Shown here piece after piece: positions 35,261 through 43,532 of a DNA stretch of 64,000 nt (its first letter is position 1; each line of letters begins with the position of its first letter). Position numbers and translations under genes: made by a program. The notes under the pieces are model-generated. The model was not told where the DNA came from. It saw only the letters and a program-made list of their open reading frames with translations, and made no database searches. The stretch comes from SZUA-36 sp963801195. GTDB taxonomy: Bacteria; Pseudomonadota; Gammaproteobacteria; Xanthomonadales; SZUA-36. The DNA lies in assembly GCA_963801195.1 (NCBI GenBank), contig CAWDDX010000007.1, positions 310,001-374,000 of the forward strand, read 5' to 3'.

Positions 35261-36133
35261 TTACAGTATCAGGTTGATGTAATGGTCAGCCAGCAAAAAT
35301 ATAAATAAAACCATCAGGTAAGTGATGGAAAATGCGAATGTATGCATCGGCAAGAGAATATCCTTGCTTACCATCATTCTCAGCGCGTACCACAGGAAAC
35401 CGATGTTCAATACACATACGCCGGAGAGATAGACAATACCGCTCATACGCGTCAGGTAAGGCAGCGTGGTGACAATCACCAGTAATACGGTATAGAGCAG
35501 GATTTGCAGCCGGGTGAAAGCTGCGCCGTGAGTCACCGGCAGCATGGGTATGTCCACCAGTGCGTATTCATCTTTGCGGTAGATTGCCAGGGCCCAGAAA
35601 TGTGGTGGTGTCCAGACGAATATGATCAGAAACAACAAAAGGGCATGCGGGTCAATGCTGCCGGTGATGGCCGTCCAGCCCAACACAGGCGGGGCGGCGC
35701 CCGCCGCACCACCGATCACGATGTTTTGAGGTGTTGCGCGTTTCAACCAGACGGTATAGATAATTGCGTAGCCGATCAAAGACAAAAAAGTCAACCCGGC
35801 TGTCAAAGGGTTGACCCACAGGACAAGTATCACCATGGAGAGCAAGCCGAGCGCAAGGGCAAAGAGAAGGACGTTTCTTTCCGTCAGTTTTCCGCTCGCG
35901 AGTGGGCGGCGTTTTGTTCGCGCCATCTTCGCGTCAATACGGTGATCCAGCAAGTGATTGATGGCCGCTGCGGAGGATGCTGCGAGGCCGATACCCAGTG
36001 TGCCGGCCAATAAAGGGACCAGCGGTGGCCAACCTGGAACCGCCAGGAACATTCCAACCACAGCGGTGAAGACAATCAGGAACACGACGCGCGGTTTGCA
36101 CAATTCAAGGTACTGGTAAAAAGTCTTGGGCAC
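35261..36133 (-). CDS. ctaB: Protoheme IX farnesyltransferase (heme O synthase)
   Basis: Integral-membrane prenyltransferase that converts heme B to heme O for the aa3-type oxidase. It has 290 residues with several membrane segments. UbiA-family Asp-rich motifs are visible: INHLLDHRIDAKMARTKRRP (about residue 59) and YTVWLKRATPQNIVIGGAAG. It starts at GTG 36133, 4 bases after the ctaA stop, so the two heme A genes form one unit; gcvP follows 67 bases later. Confidence 0.95.
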   Translation of the reverse strand: MPKTFYQYLELCKPRVVFLIVFTAVVGMFLAVPGWPPLVPLLAGTLGIGLAASSAAAINHLLDHRIDAKMARTKRRPLASGKLTERNVLLFALALGLLSMVILVLWVNPLTAGLTFLSLIGYAIIYTVWLKRATPQNIVIGGAAGAAPPVLGWTAITGSIDPHALLLFLIIFVWTPPHFWALAIYRKDEYALVDIPMLPVTHGAAFTRLQILLYTVLLVIVTTLPYLTRMSGIVYLSGVCVLNIGFLWYALRMMVSKDILLPMHTFAFSITYLMVLFIFLLADHYINLIL

Positions 36134-36137
36134 GATG

Positions 36138-37127
36138 TCAGGGACGCCTGGTCGATGTCTTGTTGAGCAGACTCAGCAAGGTCGCCAGCAAAAGTGCCGC
36201 CCCTGCATTGTGCGCGACCGCGTTCGGCAGGGGCAAATAGAGCGCAACATTCAGAATGCCGAGTGTAAACTGAAGCAGCACCAGTCCCATCAGTATCTGA
36301 CCACCCGTTCTCAATTGCGGGACTTTTGTCAACCGGAAAGCCAGCGTGATCAGGACCAAAAGGGTCACAACTGCACCGATTCTGTGTGTAAGGTGTATCG
36401 CGACCCGTGACGGCTGGTCGAGCAAGCCGCCTTCGTAGTTCACGCCCACCTCCCGCCAGAGAATGAATCCTTCCTTGAAATTGGCCTCCGGCCACCACTG
36501 GCCGCCGCAGGTTGGTAAGTCCGGACAGGCAAGCGCCGCATAGTTGGCACTGGTCCAGCCACCCAGCGCAATCTGAATGCCGAGTACGAGCATTGCAATG
36601 ATGATGGGTTCACGCATCCTGCGAACCGCCATGCTTGGATTGTCTATCGATCGCCTGCGGCTTGAAAACATCAGCCACAAAACAAGTGCAAAATTTGTCA
36701 GGCCGCCCAGGAGGTGTGCCATGACGATAATTGGCTTCAGTTTCAGGGTGACGGTCCACATGCCCAGTAGCGCCTGAAATATGATCAGTACGACCAATGC
36801 GGTGGTGATTACCCTGAATTTATGCAATGTCTCCGGACCGCGCCAGGCCAACCAGCTCATGCTGAAAACAAGTAGCACTAGAGCGCCTGCGAGATAGCGG
36901 TGGACCATTTCCCGCCAGGCCTTGTTGGCCTCAAATGGACGTTCTGGAAATGCCTGGTTTGCCGTGTGAATTTCCTCGGCCGCATCGGGCCAGGTGAGCT
37001 GGCCGTAGCAGCCCGGCCAGTCCGGGCAACCCAATCCGGCATGTGATAGACGAACCCAGGCACCCAGCACGATGACACAAAAAGCAATCACCACGGCAAT
37101 CATTGCCAGCCTGTGCATGGTGCGCAT
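36138..37127 (-). CDS. ctaA: Heme A synthase (COX15/CtaA family)
   Basis: Membrane monooxygenase that oxidises heme O to heme A. It has 329 residues and about eight membrane segments. Conserved features include GAWVRLSHAGLGCPDWPGCYG (first-loop cysteines) and the repeated loop SANYAALACPDLPTCGGQWWP, with heme-ligand histidines in VHRYLAGALV and HLTHRIGAVV. It precedes ctaB directly and follows the SCO-like gene by 2 bases. Confidence 0.95.
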   Translation of the reverse strand: MRTMHRLAMIAVVIAFCVIVLGAWVRLSHAGLGCPDWPGCYGQLTWPDAAEEIHTANQAFPERPFEANKAWREMVHRYLAGALVLLVFSMSWLAWRGPETLHKFRVITTALVVLIIFQALLGMWTVTLKLKPIIVMAHLLGGLTNFALVLWLMFSSRRRSIDNPSMAVRRMREPIIIAMLVLGIQIALGGWTSANYAALACPDLPTCGGQWWPEANFKEGFILWREVGVNYEGGLLDQPSRVAIHLTHRIGAVVTLLVLITLAFRLTKVPQLRTGGQILMGLVLLQFTLGILNVALYLPLPNAVAHNAGAALLLATLLSLLNKTSTRRP

Positions 37128-37129
37128 GA

Positions 37130-37708
37130 TTAATTAACCTCCCGATCGGACCATTTCAGTAACCGTTTGAGATCACTATGTACGTCGGTCGGGTCCGCAC
37201 CGGAGTTGTATGCGAGTATGACATTGCCCATGGGGTCGAGCACATAGGTATGAATGTCACCCGGATTCGCCGCTATGTCGGCGTTGATTCCATGTAATGT
37301 GGCCAACGCCGTTTGGCCGGAATCCACCACAAAATTGAACTCTGGATATATTGATTCCAGCCTCGAGCGCAGTGGCGGTTCTATCCCTGTGAGACTCAAC
37401 AATGTAATCGCCAGATGTTCGCCTTTCCTGCCAGTGGCCCGGTGGATTTGTCGCAGTGCTGTCACGTTGTCAATACACGCCTGGTCGCATGGCTCGTCAA
37501 GCACATAAAGAATCAACCACTTGCCATCGATAGCCTGTGTTTGATCCAGCGCCAGGTGAACGGGCGGCTGCACCAGGAGACCACGGTTTTTTAAACCGCT
37601 GGGCTGATATTGCCACCACGATGAGCGCATCATCATGACCAGCAGCACAGGGCCTAAAAAAAGGGCAAATATGCCAATGAGTGTTAATTGCTGACGAGAC
37701 AGGCTCAT
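37130..37708 (-). CDS. Membrane-anchored SCO/thioredoxin-like protein of the oxidase cluster
   Basis: 192 residues with one N-terminal membrane anchor (LTLIGIFALFLGPVLLVMMM) and a periplasmic thioredoxin-like domain. KWLILYVLDEPCDQACIDN holds a CxxxC motif like the copper-binding cysteines of SCO proteins; HTYVLDPMGNVILAY matches the later strand of that fold. Its start overlaps the SURF1-like gene stop by four bases (ATGA) and ctaA follows after 2 bases. A role in CuA site assembly or thiol handling is inferred from context; it is more divergent than a classical SCO1. Confidence 0.8.
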   Translation of the reverse strand: MSLSRQQLTLIGIFALFLGPVLLVMMMRSSWWQYQPSGLKNRGLLVQPPVHLALDQTQAIDGKWLILYVLDEPCDQACIDNVTALRQIHRATGRKGEHLAITLLSLTGIEPPLRSRLESIYPEFNFVVDSGQTALATLHGINADIAANPGDIHTYVLDPMGNVILAYNSGADPTDVHSDLKRLLKWSDREVN

Positions 37709-38430
37709 TTGCTAATTCCAGGTGGCTTTCTGAAGCCGAGATAGACCCACATAACTACACAGGCAGCCAGCAGTGCGTACCACTGAAAAGCGTATCCCTG
37801 GTGGCGACTGGAATTTAGATAGACGGGTTTCCAGTCACGCCCTTCAAATCCATCTGGTTCAGATTTCGATAATTGTACCACCCAGGTTTCGAGTGGTGTT
37901 CCCATTGATTCGGAAATGTCCTTCAGGTTCAGGTAGGTTACCAGTTGTGGCCAGTTGTCCTGATCGAGTTGATCGGCTGCACCCAGCATTCTGCCAGGTA
38001 CTGGTGGCGTGTTCAAAATGCCCTTTAAAATGACCTGGTTTTGCGGGGTCGGTATCATTGGAAGGGACTTGCGGTCGGCAGCGAGTGGCAACCAGCCCCT
38101 GTTTACCAGTATGGTTGCGCCTTTGGTCGTATAAAAAGGGGTAAACACGTACACACCGGGCCGTCCCTGCCAGACTTGGTTATCCAGCAGTACATGGCGG
38201 TCCACGTCATAGTGGCCACTTGCATTCACGGTTGAAAAGCGGCTGTTCTGTGCAATTGCTTTTTCAAGTGACAGGGGCCCGGCGACCTGGTGTTGCAGCT
38301 CAATTTCCTTTTTTTCCAGGGCGCGCTTTTGCTGCCACGTGCCGAGCGTCGCAAAAACACATGCCAGCAGGAATAAAGTCAGCGTTGCTGCCCTTGGTGG
38401 CCGGAATGACTTGAATAGTTTTGGAAGCAT
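37705..38430 (-). CDS. SURF1-family cytochrome oxidase biogenesis protein
   Basis: Inner-membrane protein for heme a insertion into oxidase subunit I. It has 241 residues from ATG 38430; an in-frame TTG at 38451 is less likely. There are two membrane segments: TLTLFLLACVFATLGTWQQ at the N-terminus and the C-terminal GYAFQWYALLAACVVMWVYL. Between them are the SURF1 features VFTPFYTTKGATILVNRGWLP and YAFQWYALA-like ending. The four-base overlap with the downstream SCO-like gene shows operon organisation. Confidence 0.9.
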   Translation of the reverse strand: MLPKLFKSFRPPRAATLTLFLLACVFATLGTWQQKRALEKKEIELQHQVAGPLSLEKAIAQNSRFSTVNASGHYDVDRHVLLDNQVWQGRPGVYVFTPFYTTKGATILVNRGWLPLAADRKSLPMIPTPQNQVILKGILNTPPVPGRMLGAADQLDQDNWPQLVTYLNLKDISESMGTPLETWVVQLSKSEPDGFEGRDWKPVYLNSSRHQGYAFQWYALLAACVVMWVYLGFRKPPGISK

Positions 38431-38465
38431 ATCTACTCTAGCCTTTTCCAAATTGGAATCCCGGC

Positions 38466-38693
38466 ATGTTGGCCAAAGCAGTTATTGTTTTATTCCTGGT
38501 TGTCATTCTTTACTCACTGGGTTCGGCGTTTGTATTCATGGTCAAAGATCAGGGTGAGGGTGAGCGAACACTTCATCGTCTGATGTGGCGAATAGGTCTT
38601 TCCCTGTTGTTACTCCTGCTTGTCTATGTCATGTATCAACTGGGCTGGATTGAACCTTCGGGCGGCCCGGTCAGATATGGTGCAGGCGGATAG
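38466..38693 (+). CDS. DUF2909-type twin-transmembrane protein
   Basis: 75 residues with two hydrophobic helices (AVIVLFLVVILYSLGSAFVF and GLSLLLLLLVYVMYQLGWI) joined by MVKDQGEGERTLHRLMWR. This pattern is that of DUF2909 proteins, which in proteobacteria sit beside cytochrome oxidase assembly genes. It is divergent from the SURF1-like gene, 35 bases away. The function is not known. Confidence 0.8.
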   Translation: MLAKAVIVLFLVVILYSLGSAFVFMVKDQGEGERTLHRLMWRIGLSLLLLLLVYVMYQLGWIEPSGGPVRYGAGG

Positions 38694-38996
38694 TAAACCT
38701 TTTATAGCTTGAATTTAACCCGGACATTGCACCAGTCGGACTCGGCTCTCTTTCCCGGCCATTAGAATAGATTTCTGAATCTGAAGTTTTCGGCACGCGT
38801 TTAAAAAGTACAGTGTGTACACGAGCCCAGTCCTATCCCGGCCCTGGCTGGTCCAGCCACGCCTGGGCTTGGGCTTCCTTCCACCTGTAGCGCTCTTCGG
38901 TTCTCAGTCCAACCCGGCACCCAGCCGCGCCTGTCCTGCGTCATCTTCCGGGACACTGATGCAATGTTCGGGTTAACCGCTTTCCAAATTGACAAA
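38694..38996. other. Hairpin-rich non-coding stretch, possible dispersed repeat
   Basis: About 300 bases between the DUF2909 gene and the coxIII terminator. A nested inverted repeat occupies 38824-38869: outer arms AGCCCAG / CTGGGCT and inner arms TGGCTGG / CCAGCCA around a single base. The surrounding 38820-38965 is C-rich and unlike either neighbour in composition. The open frame on the minus strand is proline/glycine/arginine-rich and not protein-like. I see no gene. Confidence 0.45.
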
Positions 38997-39014
38997 GCCC
39001 GCAGATTTGCGGGC
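38997..39014 (-). terminator. Hairpin after coxIII (probable terminator)
   Basis: GCCCGCA / TGCGGGC, 7 base pairs with a 4-base loop, lies 30 bases past the coxIII stop. On the minus strand it is followed by TTTGTC, so the T tract is short. Confidence 0.5.
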
Positions 39015-39043
39015 CTTGCCTGAACATGCATTCTACAGCCGGT

Positions 39044-39913
39044 TCAGAGTGCGTAAACGAAAATAAACAGGCCCAGCCAGACAACGTCAACAAAATGCCA
39101 GTACCAGGCGACCGCTTCAAAAGCGAAGTGGTGGTTGGGTTTAAAATGGCCTTTCATACTGCGGAACATGATGACGGTCAGCATGATCGCGCCGAGGGTC
39201 ACGTGCATACCGTGGAATCCGGTCAGCATAAAAAATGTTGCACCGTAGACTCCCGTGCCCAGCGTCAGGCCCAGCTCTGTATAGGCTTCGTGATATTCGG
39301 CAGCCTGGAATGCCACGAAGGTAAAACCAAGTACAACGGTTGCTGCCAGCCAAAATACGAGTAAATTTCTGTGTTCTTTTTTAAGCGCGTGATGGGCCAG
39401 GGTTACGGTCAGACCGGAGCTCAGCAGGATCAGGGTGTTTATAAAAGGAACGCCGAACGCCGGGATGGTACGGAATTCGCCACCGATGTTGCCAGGGCCG
39501 TTGGTGGGCCACACGGGCATATAACCCTGCCAGAGTATTTCATTGGTCGCAGCGCCCGTTCCTGCGCCGCCGAGCCACGGCACGGACAGGTTTCGAACGT
39601 AAAACAGGGTGCCGAAAAAAACTGCAAAGAACATCACCTCGGAAAAGATAAACCAGGTCATTCCGAGACGAAATGAGCCATCGACCTGGCTGTTGTACAT
39701 GCCGCCCTCGCTTTCGCGAATGACGGTTCCGAACCAGCCAAACATCATGAATATGATGATCGCCATACCGAGCCAGAACGTCCACTCCGCGGCAGGCGAA
39801 CCATTCATCCAGTTGGCCGCACTGACCAGCATGGTGATCATGCCCAATGAGCCTACGATCGGCCATTTGCTGCCGTGCGGAACGTAATAGGAATTTTCAG
39901 CGTGTTGTGCCAT
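39044..39913 (-). CDS. ctaE: Cytochrome c oxidase subunit III
   Basis: Membrane subunit of the aa3-type oxidase, 289 residues, with about seven helices. Conserved segments: YVPHGSKWPIVGSLGM, FIFSEVMFFAVFFGTLFYVR, FINTLILLSSGLTVTLAHHAL, FQAAEYHEA, FMLTGFHGMHVTLG and EAVAWYWHFVDVVWLGLF. It is the last structural gene of the ctaC-ctaD-small ORF-ctaG-ctaE unit. Confidence 0.96.
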   Translation of the reverse strand: MAQHAENSYYVPHGSKWPIVGSLGMITMLVSAANWMNGSPAAEWTFWLGMAIIIFMMFGWFGTVIRESEGGMYNSQVDGSFRLGMTWFIFSEVMFFAVFFGTLFYVRNLSVPWLGGAGTGAATNEILWQGYMPVWPTNGPGNIGGEFRTIPAFGVPFINTLILLSSGLTVTLAHHALKKEHRNLLVFWLAATVVLGFTFVAFQAAEYHEAYTELGLTLGTGVYGATFFMLTGFHGMHVTLGAIMLTVIMFRSMKGHFKPNHHFAFEAVAWYWHFVDVVWLGLFIFVYAL

Positions 39914-39938
39914 TGTAAAGTCTCAATTTCCTGAATGA

Positions 39939-40487
39939 TTAATGATGTGCCACCTGCTTCGATGGCACATAACCGTGCCGATAGAAGGTGTAGGACAAAG
40001 TGATATCCTTGATGTGATCTGGCAGATCAGGTTTGATATAGAAATACACAGGCATCTCCCGGCTTTCGTTGGCGGCAAGGGTCTGCTCCGTGAAACAAAA
40101 ACACTCGGTCTTGACAAAATACAAACTGGCCTCTGGCGGGCTTACGTTGTACGTCGCCTGGCCGGTCATGGGTTCGTTGCCCTCATTCATCGCCTCGTAA
40201 AGCGCCCGGCTGGGCACACCCAGGTTAAATTCACCGACCTTTTTAACAGCCGTAAACTCCCAGGGCAAAGACGAATTGACGCTGGCGTCGAAACGGATAT
40301 TGACGATACGGTCGGAAGCAACCGCCTGATCGTTGTTCTCTGAAACCTGGATCGCCCGCCCGCCGAGTCCGGTGACCTGGCACATCACGTTGTACAAGGG
40401 CCACAGCGCAAAACCAAAACCGAACATGCCCACGGCCACCAGGATCAGGCGCCGGGTTGTTCTGCGGTTTTTCTGTTTCAGATCCAT
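39939..40487 (-). CDS. ctaG: Cytochrome c oxidase assembly protein CtaG/Cox11
   Basis: Copper chaperone for the CuB site of subunit I. It has 182 residues from ATG 40487 (MDLKQKNRRTTRRLILVAVG); the frame extends 18 codons upstream but overlaps the small gene before it. One N-terminal membrane anchor is followed by an immunoglobulin-like domain with the copper-binding motif ECFCFTEQTL and the YFYIKPDLPDHIKDITLSYTF ending. One base separates its ATG from the stop of the 43-residue ORF. Confidence 0.95.
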   Translation of the reverse strand: MDLKQKNRRTTRRLILVAVGMFGFGFALWPLYNVMCQVTGLGGRAIQVSENNDQAVASDRIVNIRFDASVNSSLPWEFTAVKKVGEFNLGVPSRALYEAMNEGNEPMTGQATYNVSPPEASLYFVKTECFCFTEQTLAANESREMPVYFYIKPDLPDHIKDITLSYTFYRHGYVPSKQVAHH

Positions 40488-40488
40488 A

Positions 40489-40620
40489 TCAACGTCCAAT
40501 GACGGCGGAGCCGATAAAGGTTGCGAAAATGAGCAGCGCAATAATGCCCAGTATCCATGCGGTTTTAACCGCCTGCGCCCGTTGCCGGCGAATCTGATCC
40601 GGTTTCGAATGGTCGTTCAT
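40489..40620 (-). CDS. 43-residue single-span membrane protein between ctaD and ctaG
   Basis: The product starts MNDHSKPDQIRRQRAQAVK and continues into one hydrophobic helix (TAWILGIIALLIFATFIG), ending SAVIGR. It has a polar, basic N-terminus, then a membrane span. The stop TGA is one base before the ctaG ATG, and ctaD ends 14 bases away on the other side of the next gene order step, so it is translated inside the oxidase operon. Tiny membrane proteins at this exact spot are annotated in other proteobacteria as small oxidase assembly proteins; the match here rests on size, topology and position. Confidence 0.8.
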   Translation of the reverse strand: MNDHSKPDQIRRQRAQAVKTAWILGIIALLIFATFIGSAVIGR

Positions 40621-40634
40621 CGTTGCATCCCGGC

Positions 40635-42266
40635 TCAATCTGCGTGGCTGAGCATGTTGTGTGTCACCACGGGAGGTGTGATGAAACTATGGTATGCAGG
40701 CGGTGAATCAAGTGTCCATTCCAGACCTCGTGAGCCCTCCCATACCTTGCCCGTGGCCTTGACCTTGCTCCTGAAAACACAGTGCAGGATCACCCCGACA
40801 AAAATCAACTGGGTTGCGCCAAAGGCAAATCCGCCAATCGATGAAATCATATTGAAATCGGCAAATTGCGGTGAATAGTCCGGGATTCGGCGCGGCATAC
40901 CGGCCAATCCGAGATAGTGCTGCGGGAAGAACAGCACGTTGACGAAAATGGCTGACAACCAGAAATGGATCTTGCCCCATTTCTCGGAGTACATGTTGCC
41001 GCTGAATTTCGGCAGCCAGTAGTAGGTTGCCGCCATCAGCGCAAATACTGCGCCGGGAACCAGTACATAATGAAAGTGGGCGACTACGAAATAGGTATCG
41101 TGATACTGGAAGTCCGCCGCCGTGATTGCGAGCATCAGGCCGGACAAGCCACCAATGGTGAACAACACCACGAAACCAATGGCAAACAGCATCGGTGTTT
41201 CAAAAGTCATTGAACCCTGCCACATGGTGCTGACCCAGTTGAATACCTTCACACCGGTGGGTACCGAGATCAACATGGTCGCATACATGAAAAACAACTC
41301 GCCCTGCAATGGCATGCCCACGGTGAACATGTGGTGTGCCCATACGATAAAAGACAGGAAGGCGATGGTGGCCGTCGCGTAAACCATGGAAGCGTAGCCA
41401 AACAGCGGCTTGCGCGAGAACGTCGGCAGGATTTCGGAGATCACGCCGAATGCCGGCAGGATCATGATGTAGACCTCGGGGTGTCCGAAAAACCAGAAAA
41501 TATGCTGGAACATCACCGGATCACCGCCACCGGCGGCGTTGAAGAAGTTGGTGCCGAAAAAGTGGTCGGTTAACAACATCGTGACTGCGCCGGCAAGTAC
41601 CGGCATCACGGCGATTAAAAGAAATGCCGTGATCAGCCAGGTCCAGACAAACATCGGCATACGCAAAAGCCGCATGCCGGGGGCGCGCATATTGAAAATC
41701 GTGGCAATGATGTTGATCGAACCCATGATGGATGAAATACCCATCATGTGTACTGCGAAAACCACGAATGCGAAACTCGTTCCGGTTTGCAGAACAAGCG
41801 GTGGATAAAGGGTCCAGCCTGCGGCAGGTCCGCCGGAATCCATGAACAGCGTGGACAGCAGCATGGTGAAGGCAAACGGAAGAATCCAGAAACTCCAGTT
41901 GTTCATGCGTGGAAGCGCCATGTCAGGCGCCCCGATCATCATTGGCACCAGCCAGTTGGCAAAGCCTACCCAGGCAGGCATTACGGCGCCAAAGACCATG
42001 ATCAGCGCGTGCATGGTTGTCATCTGATTGAAAAAGTCAGGCTCAACGAGTTGCAGGCCCGGCATAAAAAGCTCGGCCCTTATGACCATTGCCATGGACC
42101 CACCAACAAAGAACATCGTCAGTGAAAAAATCAGGTAGAGCGTACCGATGTCTTTATGGTTGGTAGTAAACAGCCAGCGGTCAAGGAAACCGGTGGGTTT
42201 GTGGTCGCCATGATCGTGTGCATCATGGGCATCACTAATGTCTTGGTGGATTACTTCCGTCGTCAT
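40635..42266 (-). CDS. ctaD: Cytochrome c oxidase subunit I
   Basis: Catalytic heme-copper subunit (heme a, heme a3/CuB), 543 residues, 12 helices. Hallmarks: TTNHKDIGTLYLIFS, MTTMHALIMVFGAVMPAWVG (heme a His), FFGHPEVYIMILPAFGVISE (CuB His-Tyr), VWAHHMFTVGMP (CuB His-His) and TYFVVAHFHYVLVPGAVF (heme ligands). It lies between ctaC (14 bases upstream) and the small membrane-protein gene. It is not fused to subunit III. Confidence 0.97.
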   Translation of the reverse strand: MTTEVIHQDISDAHDAHDHGDHKPTGFLDRWLFTTNHKDIGTLYLIFSLTMFFVGGSMAMVIRAELFMPGLQLVEPDFFNQMTTMHALIMVFGAVMPAWVGFANWLVPMMIGAPDMALPRMNNWSFWILPFAFTMLLSTLFMDSGGPAAGWTLYPPLVLQTGTSFAFVVFAVHMMGISSIMGSINIIATIFNMRAPGMRLLRMPMFVWTWLITAFLLIAVMPVLAGAVTMLLTDHFFGTNFFNAAGGGDPVMFQHIFWFFGHPEVYIMILPAFGVISEILPTFSRKPLFGYASMVYATATIAFLSFIVWAHHMFTVGMPLQGELFFMYATMLISVPTGVKVFNWVSTMWQGSMTFETPMLFAIGFVVLFTIGGLSGLMLAITAADFQYHDTYFVVAHFHYVLVPGAVFALMAATYYWLPKFSGNMYSEKWGKIHFWLSAIFVNVLFFPQHYLGLAGMPRRIPDYSPQFADFNMISSIGGFAFGATQLIFVGVILHCVFRSKVKATGKVWEGSRGLEWTLDSPPAYHSFITPPVVTHNMLSHAD

Positions 42267-42280
42267 CTTAATGTTACCTA

Positions 42281-43111
42281 TTAATCGCTTTGAGATTTTT
42301 CAGCCAGTTGCTCTTTGACCCAGGAGTCGAACTCATCCTCGGCCATGGCAACGACTACAATCGGCATAAATCCATGGTCTTTTCCACACAACTCGGCACA
42401 TTGACCACGATAGGTGCCGGGTTCTTTGATATTCGTCCAGGCCTCGTTGACGAAACCCGGGATGGCATCGCGTTTCCAGCCAAGCGCCGGCACCCACCAC
42501 GAATGGATAACATCGTCGGCGGTAATCAAAAACTTGATCTTCTTGCCGATGGGGAGCACCAGTGGGTGATCGACATCGAGCAAGTAGTTTTCAACGTTCT
42601 CAGGATCGATTCCGGAATTGAGTTGACGGGCGGCGTTTGAAGTCGGGTTGAGACTGGAAATGAAACTGATATCCTGGTCCAGGTATTCATATTTCCAACG
42701 CCATTGAAAGCCCGTGATTTTAACCGTCATTTCAGCGCCAGAGGAATCCTCCATCTGAACCAGCGCTTTCGTTGCGGGTACTGCCATGGCGACGAGGATG
42801 ATGACAGGAATGATGGTCCAGATGATCTCCGCTTTCGTTGAATGGTTGAATTTCGCAGCCTCGTGACCCCTGGATTTCCGGTGTAGCACGATCGATGTAA
42901 ACATTACGGTAAACACACCGATGCCGATAACCACGCAAATCCATAAAACAATCATGTGCAGGTTAAAGTGATCCCCGCTCTGCTGTGTTACGCCCTGTGT
43001 CATGTTGACATGATTGCCGGTCAATGACGGTGCGACCAGTATTAACCAGGTGGCCGCAATAATGGCCGCCAGCACGGCAAGGGCGACGATGATTGTATTT
43101 TCTTTCTTCAT
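42281..43111 (-). CDS. ctaC: Cytochrome c oxidase subunit II
   Basis: CuA-containing electron entry subunit, 276 residues. There are two N-terminal membrane helices, then the cupredoxin domain with ITGFQWRWKYEY, VIHSWWVPALGWKRDAIPGF and the CuA motif GQCAELCGKDHGFMP. There is no C-terminal cytochrome c domain, so this is the aa3-type rather than caa3-type subunit, and it lacks a long cleavable lipoprotein signal. It is the first gene of the structural operon, divergent from gspA across a 421-base region. Confidence 0.96.
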   Translation of the reverse strand: MKKENTIIVALAVLAAIIAATWLILVAPSLTGNHVNMTQGVTQQSGDHFNLHMIVLWICVVIGIGVFTVMFTSIVLHRKSRGHEAAKFNHSTKAEIIWTIIPVIILVAMAVPATKALVQMEDSSGAEMTVKITGFQWRWKYEYLDQDISFISSLNPTSNAARQLNSGIDPENVENYLLDVDHPLVLPIGKKIKFLITADDVIHSWWVPALGWKRDAIPGFVNEAWTNIKEPGTYRGQCAELCGKDHGFMPIVVVAMAEDEFDSWVKEQLAEKSQSD

Positions 43112-43532
43112 GAAAACTCAGGCCTCGAGATAATTATTATCACGGTGTTCGAGGAGCGCGCCACTGCAAAAGCCCTCTCAGATACACGGTGAATCCAAAA
43201 ATATTTACGCGTTTACAAGTACTTGTACACGCACCTGAAGCATGCAGAACTCAGGTTGAAATCAGGAATAACGGGTTTCTAAATTATATTCTATATTCAA
43301 TATAGCTAACATTAACCGATCATTGTAGCTTTGCTGCTATTATCTCGGCAAGACTTACAATTCAATTATTGTAATTGTAAAAAAGCCCGTCAACGAAATT
43401 TAATCCTTATTGCCGGATAACTGTTTCAGTGCTTGGAGTTGGCGGTCCGGATGACTAAACTTATGCTTCCGGTTTTAGTCGGTAAAGTGTGTGTGACCAA
43501 TTCTATTGCTATGAACGCTGAGGGTCTGAAAC
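43112..43532. other. Divergent control region between ctaC and gspA, with three inverted repeats
   Basis: AT-rich relative to its surroundings and without a gene. Three inverted repeats stand out: TACAAGTACTTGTA (43214-43227, perfect 14-mer), CTATATT-C-AATATAG (43291-43305) and TTACAATT-N10-AATTGTAA (43355-43380). They could be operators or DNA-bend sites for either promoter. I cannot name the regulators. Confidence 0.45.

Noticed and set aside
38801..39031. 76-codon open frame on the minus strand between DUF2909 and coxIII
   Set aside because: Composition is Arg/Gly/Pro/Ser-rich, it runs through hairpins and the terminator, and it looks like translated non-coding repeat.
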